A stretch of 64,000 nucleotides of DNA, taken from contig JARGNG010000002.1 of assembly GCA_029213265.1 (NCBI GenBank), positions 218,388 through 282,387 on the forward strand, given 5' to 3'. Shown one piece after another: positions 54,210-62,705 of this stretch. This DNA comes from Verrucomicrobiales bacterium. GTDB taxonomy: Bacteria; Verrucomicrobiota; Verrucomicrobiia; Verrucomicrobiales; DEV007. Below the pieces are notes generated by a model. That model was not told the DNA's origin, ran no database searches, and saw only the letters and a program-made list of their open reading frames with translations. Each line of letters starts with the position of its first letter. The stretch's first letter is position 1. Position numbers and translations under genes: made by a program.

Positions 54210-55906
54210 TGCTGTGCCTGTCATTAGTGGCGGCCGCGACTCCTTCTTTGACAAAGGTCGCGGGGATCGTCTTGGTTTGTTATTTGCTGGTTCTGATTTC
54301 ACTGGGAGTTGCCGGGTGGATCCAGAGCAAGGCGACGGAAGAGGATTTCTATCTGGCCGGGCGTGGACAGGGTTTTATCGTCACTGTCATGACAGTGATG
54401 GCGACGTTCTTTTCGAGCGCTGCTATTCTCGGAATCCCCGGGAATGTTTACAAAGACGGAGTCGCCTTTGTGCTTTTTGCGATGAACCTTCCCGTCGCGG
54501 GAGTTTGTATCTACTTGTTAGGGAGTCGAATTCGCCGGGTCGGGCGAAAGCGCTCCTATGTCACGCAGGGGGACATGATCGCCGACTACTACGGTGACAC
54601 TCCGGCGATTCGTATCGTGGTGGCACTGATCGGATTTCTCTACGTTCTTCCCTATGTCGTGATGCAGATCAAAGCGGGCGGCTACCTCGCTCAGGGAATG
54701 TTTCCCGATTCGGAGAGGGTTCAGTTCCTCGGATTCGAGATCGGAATGTTTCAGGCGGGAGCGACCGCATTGTCGCTCGTGACGATGATCTATGTTCTCG
54801 TCGGAGGGATGCGATCCGTTGCCTGGACGGATGTTCTGCAGGGATTTCTCTTGATCGGAGGAATGATTCTGGCAGCTGTGGCGACGGTGGTCGCGCTCGG
54901 TGGGTTGGGAGGTTTTTTTGCGAAAGTTTCCGAGTTGCCTCCGGAAGCCATGTCGCTTCCGGGGCCTTCCGGAACGTGGACTCCCTGGAAGTTGATGACC
55001 GTGTGTCTATTCGCCTCGGTCGGATCATTGGTGCAGCCGGGGCAGTGGATTCGACTCTATGCCGCCCGAGATGACAAAACCCTCAAGCGGAGTTCACTCG
55101 TCTTTGCCGTCGTCCTGCCCTCCTGTTTTCTTTTCGGGATCATGCTGGTCGCGCTGGCGGGAAGAGCGTTGTATCCGCCGGAAATGACGGCTGCCGGAAT
55201 GGTGCCACATCCTCATGTGGGTGAATTTGACCAGATTGTCATCGTGATGATCAAAGAGCAGTTGCCCGCTCTGTTGGGAACATTGGGCGTGGTGTTGGTG
55301 GCAATCATCCTGGTCGCGGTTCTGGCAGCCTCGATGAGCACCGCAGACAGTAATCTTCACGCACTCAGCGCGGTGGTGACCCGGGACATCTATGACCGGT
55401 TCGTTCGTCCGCAAAGTTCACAACGGGAGCGTTCCCATGTCAGTCGTCTCGTCATTGTTGCCGCCACCTTGCTCGCTCTCGGCCTCGTTTCATTTGGTCA
55501 TGAGAACGAAAGCTTCTCTCCTCTCAAGATGATCGCAGATCTCATGTTTGCGGCGATTGCCTTCTCCTGTCAGTTGCTCCCTGTCACCATCGATATGCTC
55601 TTTGTCCGGAAGGGAACCAAAGCCGGCGCGCTCGCGGGAATGATTTCAGGAATGGTGGCGGTATTCCTCTTTACTCCGTTTCCCGGACTTCTTCTCGGAA
55701 ATAGCGGGTTCATCGATGGACTCTCCTCCACTACAGGAACTCTGAAATCGCTCTTTGATATCGGCTTCTGCGGCGTGGTGGTGAATACTCTCGTTTTCGT
55801 CCTCGTTAGTCGCTTTACCCGTCCGCTTGCTCCGAAAAGAGTCGAAGCCTTTGCGGACGACTTGCGGTCCAAATCCACTGAAGAAACCATTCCGAAAGAG
55901 TCCTGA
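54206..55906 (+). CDS. Sodium:solute symporter family transporter
   Basis: The 566-residue protein starts at the ATG at 54206 (ATG ATG; 54209 also possible), with GGAGG 11 bases upstream, inside the preceding gene. It has about 13-14 membrane spans. SSS landmarks are FYLAGRGQGFIVTVMTVMATFFSSAAILGIPG (in pieces), VGGMRSVAWTDVLQG and AASMSTADSNLHALSAVVTRDIY, which carries the second sodium-site Ser/Thr. It imports an organic solute with sodium. The next two genes encode a MetE-like methyltransferase and an enolase-superfamily enzyme, so the solute may be a sugar acid or a methylated compound; this is inference. Confidence 0.92.
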   Translation: MMLCLSLVAAATPSLTKVAGIVLVCYLLVLISLGVAGWIQSKATEEDFYLAGRGQGFIVTVMTVMATFFSSAAILGIPGNVYKDGVAFVLFAMNLPVAGVCIYLLGSRIRRVGRKRSYVTQGDMIADYYGDTPAIRIVVALIGFLYVLPYVVMQIKAGGYLAQGMFPDSERVQFLGFEIGMFQAGATALSLVTMIYVLVGGMRSVAWTDVLQGFLLIGGMILAAVATVVALGGLGGFFAKVSELPPEAMSLPGPSGTWTPWKLMTVCLFASVGSLVQPGQWIRLYAARDDKTLKRSSLVFAVVLPSCFLFGIMLVALAGRALYPPEMTAAGMVPHPHVGEFDQIVIVMIKEQLPALLGTLGVVLVAIILVAVLAASMSTADSNLHALSAVVTRDIYDRFVRPQSSQRERSHVSRLVIVAATLLALGLVSFGHENESFSPLKMIADLMFAAIAFSCQLLPVTIDMLFVRKGTKAGALAGMISGMVAVFLFTPFPGLLLGNSGFIDGLSSTTGTLKSLFDIGFCGVVVNTLVFVLVSRFTRPLAPKRVEAFADDLRSKSTEETIPKES

Positions 55907-55907
55907 C

Positions 55908-56936
55908 ATGAACTTCATTTCCACGATTCCAAATTCCCCTGAAATTCTGACTACGACGGTGGGATCCTATCCGGTTCCCGACTGGCTGAACGCTCTGCCG
56001 AGTGAGCAGTCGATTGTGGATGCCACACGCGTCATCTTCGACACGCAGCGGCAGGCGGGGATTGACCTTCCCACGGACGGCGAACTCTATCGATTCGATA
56101 TCAATCATCCGGATACGAATGGAATGATCGATTACTTTGTCGAATCGATGGGGGGAATTAGCACCGGGATCGGGCGTTCGGACGGGGAAGCGTTCCGTAG
56201 CAAAGCCGAAATGGGTTGGCGGGCAAAGCCGGCCGGAATCGTAGAAGGTGCGCTCGAAGAAGGGCGGCTCAACCTTCTCGAGGATTGCCTTCGCGCCTCG
56301 GAGGTGGCCGGGGGAGGTTTCAAATTCACGGTGACAAGTCCCTACATGCTTGCTCGCACGCTACTGGATCATCACTACGGTGATTTCGAAGCGTTGACGA
56401 TGGCGATCGCCGATGTTCTTGCCGATCAAGTCAGAGGACTGCCCTGTGCCTGCGTGCAGGTGGATGAAGCCAATATTCCCGGAAACCCTGCCGATGGCCC
56501 GCTCGCGGCCAGGGCGATCAATCGGGTGCTCGATGCAGTGGAAGGGGAGACGGCGGTACACTTCTGCTTTGGGAATTACGGGGGACAGTCGATTCAAAAG
56601 GGAAGCTGGAAGGCTTTGCTGGAATTTCTCAATGAGCTCCATGCGGGGCATCTCGTTCTGGAGTTGGCTCACCGACCGGATGATGACCTCGATGCGTTGG
56701 CAGAAATTGATTCAAGGATCGCTCTCGGACTGGGCGTGATCGATATCAAGGTCAATCACGTCGAGACACCCGATGAGATTGCGACCCGAATTGAAAACGC
56801 GGAATCGAAGGTCGGCAAAGGGCGGGTGAAGTTTGTTCATCCTGATTGCGGTTTCTGGATGTTGAAACGGTCGATCGCGGATCGAAAGCTTGAGGCTCTC
56901 GTGAAGGGAAGGGATAAGTTTCTTGGTTTGGGGTAA
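55908..56936 (+). CDS. Cobalamin-independent methionine synthase-like (MetE C-domain) protein
   Basis: The 342-residue protein corresponds to the C-terminal catalytic half of MetE alone. The zinc site is present: His218 and Cys220 in VHFCFGNY, Glu252 in LELAHRP and Cys314 in HPDCGF. VQVDEANIPG gives the usual Asp/Glu stretch. The N-terminal half of MetE, which helps bind tetrahydrofolate polyglutamate, is absent, so the methyl donor may not be a folate. MetE-like short forms often process methylated substrates such as betaines or S-methyl compounds. It starts 1 base after the transporter stop and is in the same operon. Confidence 0.85.
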   Translation: MNFISTIPNSPEILTTTVGSYPVPDWLNALPSEQSIVDATRVIFDTQRQAGIDLPTDGELYRFDINHPDTNGMIDYFVESMGGISTGIGRSDGEAFRSKAEMGWRAKPAGIVEGALEEGRLNLLEDCLRASEVAGGGFKFTVTSPYMLARTLLDHHYGDFEALTMAIADVLADQVRGLPCACVQVDEANIPGNPADGPLAARAINRVLDAVEGETAVHFCFGNYGGQSIQKGSWKALLEFLNELHAGHLVLELAHRPDDDLDALAEIDSRIALGLGVIDIKVNHVETPDEIATRIENAESKVGKGRVKFVHPDCGFWMLKRSIADRKLEALVKGRDKFLGLG

Positions 56937-56956
56937 GCAAACCCAACTTGCATGGT

Positions 56957-58366
56957 ATGACTCTTCCCACGATCGAAGTTCGCTCCTTTGACTTTTTCGT
57001 CTTCCCGATGAAGACGCGGTTTCCGTTTCAATACGGGATCGCGAGCATGACCGAATTGCCGCACTTGTTCGTCACGGCACGGATCCTGGTGGATGGTCAG
57101 GAAGAGACGGGAGTCAGTTCGGAAGGTCTGGCTCCGAAATGGTTCACCAAAGACCCGGCAACGACTTTTGAGCAGGATCTGCCGGTGATGCGCGAAGTGA
57201 TTGACCATGCCGCTGCAGTGGCGTCCGGACTCCCCGCTCCGACCTTTTTCGATTTCTGGAGGGAACTCTATCAAGCGCAATTGGATTGGGCGCGAAATGA
57301 AGGAGTGCCACCCCTCCTCGCGAATCTGGGGGTGAGCCTGGTAGAGCGGGCCGTGCTGGACGGACTCTGTCGTGCGGAAGGAAAACCATTTGGCGAAATG
57401 CTTCGGGAAAATCGTCTGGGAATTCGGGCCGGTGAAATCGATTCCGGCTTGAACGGCTTTGAGCCGGCGGAGCTGTTGCCGGAGCAGCCACTCAAGAAAA
57501 TTTTCGTGCGACACACGATCGGATTGGGGGATCCCTTGACGGATGCCGATATCAAAGAGTCTCTCGACGATGGCTTGCCGCATTCCCTCGAAGCCTCGAT
57601 CCGGGAGTATGGACTCACCCACTTCAAAGTGAAAATCTGCGGTGACCTTGACCGGGATCGGGCCCGTCTTGCCGGAATCTACAACGTTCTTCAATCGACG
57701 GTAGAGGGAGAGTTTCTAATCACCCTGGACGGAAATGAGCAGTTCAGCGACATCGCTTCATTTCGGGAGCATTGGGAAGAGTATCAAAAGGACGATGCGA
57801 TCCGACCACTCCTGGATCATATCCTCTTTGTTGAGCAGCCGCTGCATCGTGAGCATGCTCTCGAAGACGGAGTTCAATCAGCCCTCGCGAACTGGCCGGA
57901 AGCTCCTCCGCTGATTATTGATGAATCCGAGGCCGCGCTGGATTCTCTGCCACGTGCCCTGGAGTTGGGCTATTCCGGGACCAGTCACAAGAACTGCAAG
58001 GGAGTCATGAAAGGAGTAATCAATGCGATGCGGGTGGAAAAGCGACGCCGGGATGAACCGGAACGGGACTGGATTCTCAGTGGTGAAGATTTGGCCAATG
58101 TGGGGCCCGTCGCGCTCTTGCAGGATTTGGCGGTGATGGCGTCCCTCGGAGTTGGCCATGTGGAGAGAAATGGACACCACTATTTCCGCGGACTGAGCGC
58201 GTTTTCCGATGCGGTGCAGGAAGAGGTCCTCAGTGCGCACGGGGACTTGTATCGTCGTCACGAGAACGGTTTTGCGACCGTGCGAATCGAATCCGGCCGG
58301 ATTGAAATCACGAGTCTGGTCGAAGCTCCTTTCGGGGCCAAGCCTCTGTTTCAGGGGGAGGAGTGA
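56957..58366 (+). CDS. Enolase-superfamily enzyme (mandelate racemase/muconate-like)
   Basis: I choose the ATG at 56957; a TTG three codons earlier is in frame. The 469-residue protein carries the superfamily's catalytic set: FKVKICGD (Lys224/Lys226), TLDGNEQ (Asp258), VEQPLHRE (Glu293), LIIDESE and SHKNCKG. It is longer than usual (about 370-400), with an expanded N-terminal domain. Enolase-superfamily enzymes dehydrate sugar acids or cycloisomerise or racemise carboxylates. It follows the MetE-like gene by 20 bases and closes the operon of transporter, methyltransferase-like and dehydratase-like genes. The substrate is not identified. Confidence 0.87.
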   Translation: MTLPTIEVRSFDFFVFPMKTRFPFQYGIASMTELPHLFVTARILVDGQEETGVSSEGLAPKWFTKDPATTFEQDLPVMREVIDHAAAVASGLPAPTFFDFWRELYQAQLDWARNEGVPPLLANLGVSLVERAVLDGLCRAEGKPFGEMLRENRLGIRAGEIDSGLNGFEPAELLPEQPLKKIFVRHTIGLGDPLTDADIKESLDDGLPHSLEASIREYGLTHFKVKICGDLDRDRARLAGIYNVLQSTVEGEFLITLDGNEQFSDIASFREHWEEYQKDDAIRPLLDHILFVEQPLHREHALEDGVQSALANWPEAPPLIIDESEAALDSLPRALELGYSGTSHKNCKGVMKGVINAMRVEKRRRDEPERDWILSGEDLANVGPVALLQDLAVMASLGVGHVERNGHHYFRGLSAFSDAVQEEVLSAHGDLYRRHENGFATVRIESGRIEITSLVEAPFGAKPLFQGEE

Positions 58367-58372
58367 GCGTTC

Positions 58373-61300
58373 TTACTTCACTACCATTTCCCCTTTCATC
58401 ACAATCCAGTGTCCGGGGAAAGTGCACAGATAAGGATACGTTCCCGGTTTCTCAGGCGCGGTGAATCGCAAAATCTCTCCCGTATCAGGACTGAGCAATT
58501 GAGTATGGTGGAGAATCTTTGAAGACTCGGGAATGAACCCTTTCGCGAGGCCCCCGGGATCTTTCGCCATTTCATTTCCAGCCATGCCGACTTCTTCGAG
58601 AGCGCCGGGTTCGACAATGACCAGATTGTGCTGGGTCGCGTCAGGATTGGTGAAAATGAGTTTGACGGGCTGTCCTGCTTTGACGGTGAATTTGGTTTTG
58701 TCGTAGAGGAGGCGTTCGGGAATACATCCGATTTCAACGACCTTCACGTCGGGCCGGGCGTCGAATTTCTTTTCCTCTGCATTTGGTTTTCCAAGGCTTC
58801 GCTGGATCGGGCTTTCCTTGGCGTCCCGGCTTGTGAAGGCGGCCAGCTTCGGATAGGCCTTTAGAAATTCTTCCCTGCCCTTCCAATGCCGGACAAGCGC
58901 CTCGGAACCAAGCGCGCAGGTGGTGGCGTAGGCGAGATGAGTCTCCATCGGGTAATCGAAAACTCCGGTGATAGCTTCCAGGGCCTCCCGTGTTCCGATA
59001 TAGCTCGCGGCGATCACGGCCTCCATTCGGACAATGGCATTGTCGTCATGGGCCCGATTCTGGAGGTTGGTCAGGGTGTCTTCGAGGGAGAGCCCATTGT
59101 CGGCAAGGCCGGCCTGCCAGAGTTTTCGTCCGCTGTCTCCTGCCGGATAACGGAGGAAGCGGGTTGCGGCAGCACGGGCGAGATGGAGTTCGCACTGGAG
59201 CACTTCGGTGAGAAGCTCAGGCCGGCTTTCGCCGATGCTGCGGTAGAGCCAAAGGGCTTCGATCTGGTGATGGCGGAATCGTTCGCCGGAGGAATCGAGT
59301 TGAGATACCCACGCGTCGAGTTCTTTGCTTACCTCAGTGGGGGAGTGCGCATCACGGAGTTTGCGACGGGTGCGGTAGCGATGCCTATACTCAGGCCGCT
59401 TCAGATTTTCGAGAAGTTCCGGGACCGTTGCTCCGGCAATCTTCGGCGGGTCTTCGAGGGTCGCTCCTTTCGGAACAATGCGCCAGATGCGTCCGCTCTT
59501 GCGGTCACGTCGGGGATCTCTCAAGGAGTATTGAGCATGTCCCTTGATCGGGTTGTACCAATCGCAGACATACATGGCGCCCCGGGGACCGAATTTGAGA
59601 TCAACCGGGATAAAGCTGAGGTTCTCGGAGAAGATCAGGTCGGTGACGTATTCCTCGGTGAAGTGATCGTCCTTCTCGACCCATTTGTGAAACTCGACCC
59701 GGTTGGTTGGCTTGTAGCGCACTTTGACAAAGCCGCCCTGCATCTCCTCGGGCCACATCGGGAAGTCGACAAATTCGTGTCCGCAGACTCCGGAGTAGGC
59801 GGGGATATCATTGGCCTTGGGATGCTGCTCCGGGTAGGGCGGGTTGGTCGCGTGAAAGGCACTTGCATAGATCGGGTGACTGGCGACATGCTGCCCCCAG
59901 TCGTCGAAAGTGACTCCCCAGGGATTGGTGTTTGGATAGGCCCCGAAACTGACGAGTTTTTCGGTGGAAGGGCGGAGCTGGAACCAGGCGGAGTTCTTGG
60001 CCCGGACCGGTCCGTAAGGCGTTTCGATCTGCGAATTGTGGAAGATGGCTTCCCGGAAAAGCAGTTCTCCATCCGGTGTCCAGACGAAGTCGTGGAGCGC
60101 GTGATGGGAGTCCTCGGTTCCGTATCCAGTAGAGACGTGGCGTCGCCAATCGGCTTTGTCGTCGCCATCGGTGTCCCGCAGGAGACTCAGGTGTGGTTCC
60201 TCCGACACAAAGATGCCGTCTTTATAGAGTTCGAAGGAGAGCGGTATGTGGACGTCATCGGCCCAGACGGTGGATTTGTCCGCTTTCCCGTCCTTGTCGG
60301 TGTCTTCGAGAATGACGATCTTGTCTTCCGGCTCGCGACCGGGATAGACGTGGGGGTAGGTCGTGGAGCAACTGACCCAGAGTCGGCCTTTGGCATCCCA
60401 TCGCATTTGAATGGGGCAGGCAATCTCGGGGAACTCTTCTTCGCTTGCGAAAAGATTGACCTCGAAGCGGGGATCGACGCGGAACGCCGCCAGTTCGTCG
60501 GCGGGGGAAAGCCACTCGTTGGCACCTTTCGTTTCAATGACATCATCGAGCGGCGGTAGATTGGAATCGTCGACCGGAACTTCTTCGAAACTTTTTCCCC
60601 GTGCAATTTCCCAGGCCCGTTGCTCCCGGTTGGCCGTCATGATTTCAAAGTTCCGCATCGCCGGAAGGAAATCGAGATAGCCGTAGGCCTTGTTGCGACC
60701 GCCCGTGTAGTAGAACGTATTGAGAGGGCGATAGCGGCGGAAATACTGGCGGTTTTTGTCGATGAGCGTTTCCCGCAATTCTTCATTCGGATCCGGCGCA
60801 GAGCTGCCGAAGGTTTCACTGAACAACTGGTTGGCAAAGATTTCGTATCCCCGGTCGAGTAGGTGCGCGCCATTGAAGGTGAGGCTGGTGCTCTCGTCTT
60901 CCATCGCGGCCCGCGTTGCCTCGAACACATCGGCAAATCCGACCTTCTGTGAGGCAGCCACTTCAGCCATTGCCTTTGCGTAGTCGGCAAGACGATCATT
61001 GTTCAAATCCGCGGCGGGAATATTCTCTACGTTTTCATTTGCGATGGGCGAAACAAGGACGATCCGGGGGCCGGTCTTCCCGTTGAAGGCGCTCGTCTGG
61101 ATATCGATCAGCCAGGTCGTGAGGCGGGCCTTGAAACTGTCGATCGCCTCCCGTCCGGCGAAGCTTTCGTTGTATCCGAATGCCGCGAAGATGACGTCCA
61201 CTTTCTCGCGGGTGAGGTGCTGTTTCACCGTGGCAAAATTGTCAGGGCGCGGCTGCAAGTCGACTTCATCAGCCGACCAGGCGAAGTTGCGAATGACGAG

Positions 61301-61702
61301 TTCGTGTTCGGGATGGGCGAGATGGAGATACGACTCAAACCATCCGAAATCCTGTGACCGGTCAAACAGGGTGTTGCCGACGAAGGCGATCCGGTCTCCC
61401 TCTTTCAGGGAAAGTGGCAAGACCGTTTCAAGAGGCTCTGTTTTTTCGGGATTGGCGGCATCTTTCTCGTAGATACCAAAGGCGGCCAGTTCCGGGTCCG
61501 CTTCCGGAGCTTCTCTTCCGCTATCGAGGTGCTTGGCATCCCGGGTGTTTTTCTTGCGGGGATTCCTGCCATCATCCTTTGGCTGGACGCCGCCTTCCGA
61601 CTTGGAGCCGGTTTGACGCTTTGAGGCCGGCTCCTGCGCGACGAGGTCGAGAGACAAAGAGAGACAGAGAACCGGTAGGAGAAAGAAGCGAAGTAAGAGC
61701 AT
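58373..61702 (-). CDS. SGNH-like / dehydrogenase propeller / HEAT / cupredoxin protein
   Basis: The 1109-residue exported protein (leader MLLLRFFLLPVLCLSLSLDL) has four parts. An SGNH-like domain (about 100-320) comes first, in which the usual GDS serine is replaced in AFVGNTLFD. A propeller dehydrogenase domain (about 400-760) follows, with DTDKDG and DTDGDD loops. HEAT-like repeats fill about 790-960. The C-terminus is an azurin-like cupredoxin (about 985-1109) with the copper ligands His in THNLVI-like sequence (QHNLVI), Cys1093, His1098 and Met1102 in LCTFPGHWIVM. No CxxCH is present, so copper appears to replace heme as the electron acceptor. It converges on the enolase-family gene, 6 bases apart. 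Confidence 0.87.
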   Translation of the reverse strand: MLLLRFFLLPVLCLSLSLDLVAQEPASKRQTGSKSEGGVQPKDDGRNPRKKNTRDAKHLDSGREAPEADPELAAFGIYEKDAANPEKTEPLETVLPLSLKEGDRIAFVGNTLFDRSQDFGWFESYLHLAHPEHELVIRNFAWSADEVDLQPRPDNFATVKQHLTREKVDVIFAAFGYNESFAGREAIDSFKARLTTWLIDIQTSAFNGKTGPRIVLVSPIANENVENIPAADLNNDRLADYAKAMAEVAASQKVGFADVFEATRAAMEDESTSLTFNGAHLLDRGYEIFANQLFSETFGSSAPDPNEELRETLIDKNRQYFRRYRPLNTFYYTGGRNKAYGYLDFLPAMRNFEIMTANREQRAWEIARGKSFEEVPVDDSNLPPLDDVIETKGANEWLSPADELAAFRVDPRFEVNLFASEEEFPEIACPIQMRWDAKGRLWVSCSTTYPHVYPGREPEDKIVILEDTDKDGKADKSTVWADDVHIPLSFELYKDGIFVSEEPHLSLLRDTDGDDKADWRRHVSTGYGTEDSHHALHDFVWTPDGELLFREAIFHNSQIETPYGPVRAKNSAWFQLRPSTEKLVSFGAYPNTNPWGVTFDDWGQHVASHPIYASAFHATNPPYPEQHPKANDIPAYSGVCGHEFVDFPMWPEEMQGGFVKVRYKPTNRVEFHKWVEKDDHFTEEYVTDLIFSENLSFIPVDLKFGPRGAMYVCDWYNPIKGHAQYSLRDPRRDRKSGRIWRIVPKGATLEDPPKIAGATVPELLENLKRPEYRHRYRTRRKLRDAHSPTEVSKELDAWVSQLDSSGERFRHHQIEALWLYRSIGESRPELLTEVLQCELHLARAAATRFLRYPAGDSGRKLWQAGLADNGLSLEDTLTNLQNRAHDDNAIVRMEAVIAASYIGTREALEAITGVFDYPMETHLAYATTCALGSEALVRHWKGREEFLKAYPKLAAFTSRDAKESPIQRSLGKPNAEEKKFDARPDVKVVEIGCIPERLLYDKTKFTVKAGQPVKLIFTNPDATQHNLVIVEPGALEEVGMAGNEMAKDPGGLAKGFIPESSKILHHTQLLSPDTGEILRFTAPEKPGTYPYLCTFPGHWIVMKGEMVVK

Positions 61703-61840
61703 GAATTCGGAAAGCTGATTGTTTCCGGATCATGTCTCCTTCCGCCACGAACGTCCAGTCAGACGATTGGCGAGATGAGGTGAAATTTTTCGGTGAGATC
61801 GAATGCGACCTTCGCATTCGCAACTGCTGTCGAGCGCCAA

Positions 61841-62524
61841 TTACACGCCGTTGAACTCCGGCTTGAGGATATTGTAGGGGATGAGAAGATCGTCTTCTTT
61901 CCAGTTGTCCACAACCTCCACTTTGACCCCGCGATGGGCGTGTTCATATAGGATCGGCGCGACACTTTGAGGGAGACGAATGCATCCCGCCGAGGCGGGA
62001 TAACCGGGAAGGTCCCCTGTGTGCATACCAATCGAACTGCTTCCGAGACGCATCCAGTTGGGCATGTAGACATGATACAAGGTCGAGACCTTTCCCGTTT
62101 TGATCTTCTCACTGATGTGAAAGGTTCCCCGGGGAGTATACTTGTTCCGGCGGGCGGTGGAAACAGCGCTGTCGATCGCGACGAGTCCATTCACGACGAG
62201 AAAGGCCCGTTGCCGCTCGATGTCGATGACAATCTTTCGATCCGCTTCCGGTTCTGTTTCGAGAAGCTTGTGATTGATGAATGCATCCTTGTGTTCGTCG
62301 CGATACCAGGAACGATGACGAGGGCGCGGCTTCGGGGGAGTGGCCGCTTTTTTGGCCGCCGCCAGTTTTGCCTGCCGCTTCGCCTTCAATTTTTCGAAGA
62401 GTCCTGCCTCTGCAGTTGGCACGGCGACACAAACAAGGAGGGAAAGGACGAGAATCGGGAGGCGGGAAAAAGGATTGTTTTTCCCATGGGGGGAAGTCAC
62501 TGGAATGGTTTCGGAAGTGTTCAT
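61841..62524 (-). CDS. L,D-transpeptidase (YkuD) with signal/anchor helix
   Basis: The 227-residue protein has an N-terminal hydrophobic helix (about 20-40), an Ala/Lys-rich linker and a YkuD domain. The catalytic motif is present: His168 in GMHTGDLPG and Cys181 in SAGCIRL, the SxGC[IV]R signature. L,D-transpeptidases cross-link peptidoglycan stem peptides or attach lipoproteins to them. It is the only obvious cell-wall gene in the window apart from the M19 dipeptidase. It is separated from its neighbours by spacers of 138 and 181 bases. Confidence 0.92.
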   Translation of the reverse strand: MNTSETIPVTSPHGKNNPFSRLPILVLSLLVCVAVPTAEAGLFEKLKAKRQAKLAAAKKAATPPKPRPRHRSWYRDEHKDAFINHKLLETEPEADRKIVIDIERQRAFLVVNGLVAIDSAVSTARRNKYTPRGTFHISEKIKTGKVSTLYHVYMPNWMRLGSSSIGMHTGDLPGYPASAGCIRLPQSVAPILYEHAHRGVKVEVVDNWKEDDLLIPYNILKPEFNGV

Positions 62525-62705
62525 GCACGTGTTCTGGGTCGCTTTCCGGTAGACGAACCGTCACCGGAACTATGAGATTCAATTTCGGGGAACGGCATGA
62601 TTTCTACCATTCATCTATATTCGTGCGGAATCCGTTTCTCAGTGCGTCGGGACCGGAAGCGTAGACAGACCCTGGTGTCCTGTATAGTGGGGAAAAGGTG
62701 TTCCA

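Noticed and set aside
58886..60559. Long open frame on the plus strand (557 codons)
   Set aside because: It is antisense to the SGNH/dehydrogenase/cupredoxin gene and has low-complexity, Gly/Val-rich composition typical of shadow frames.
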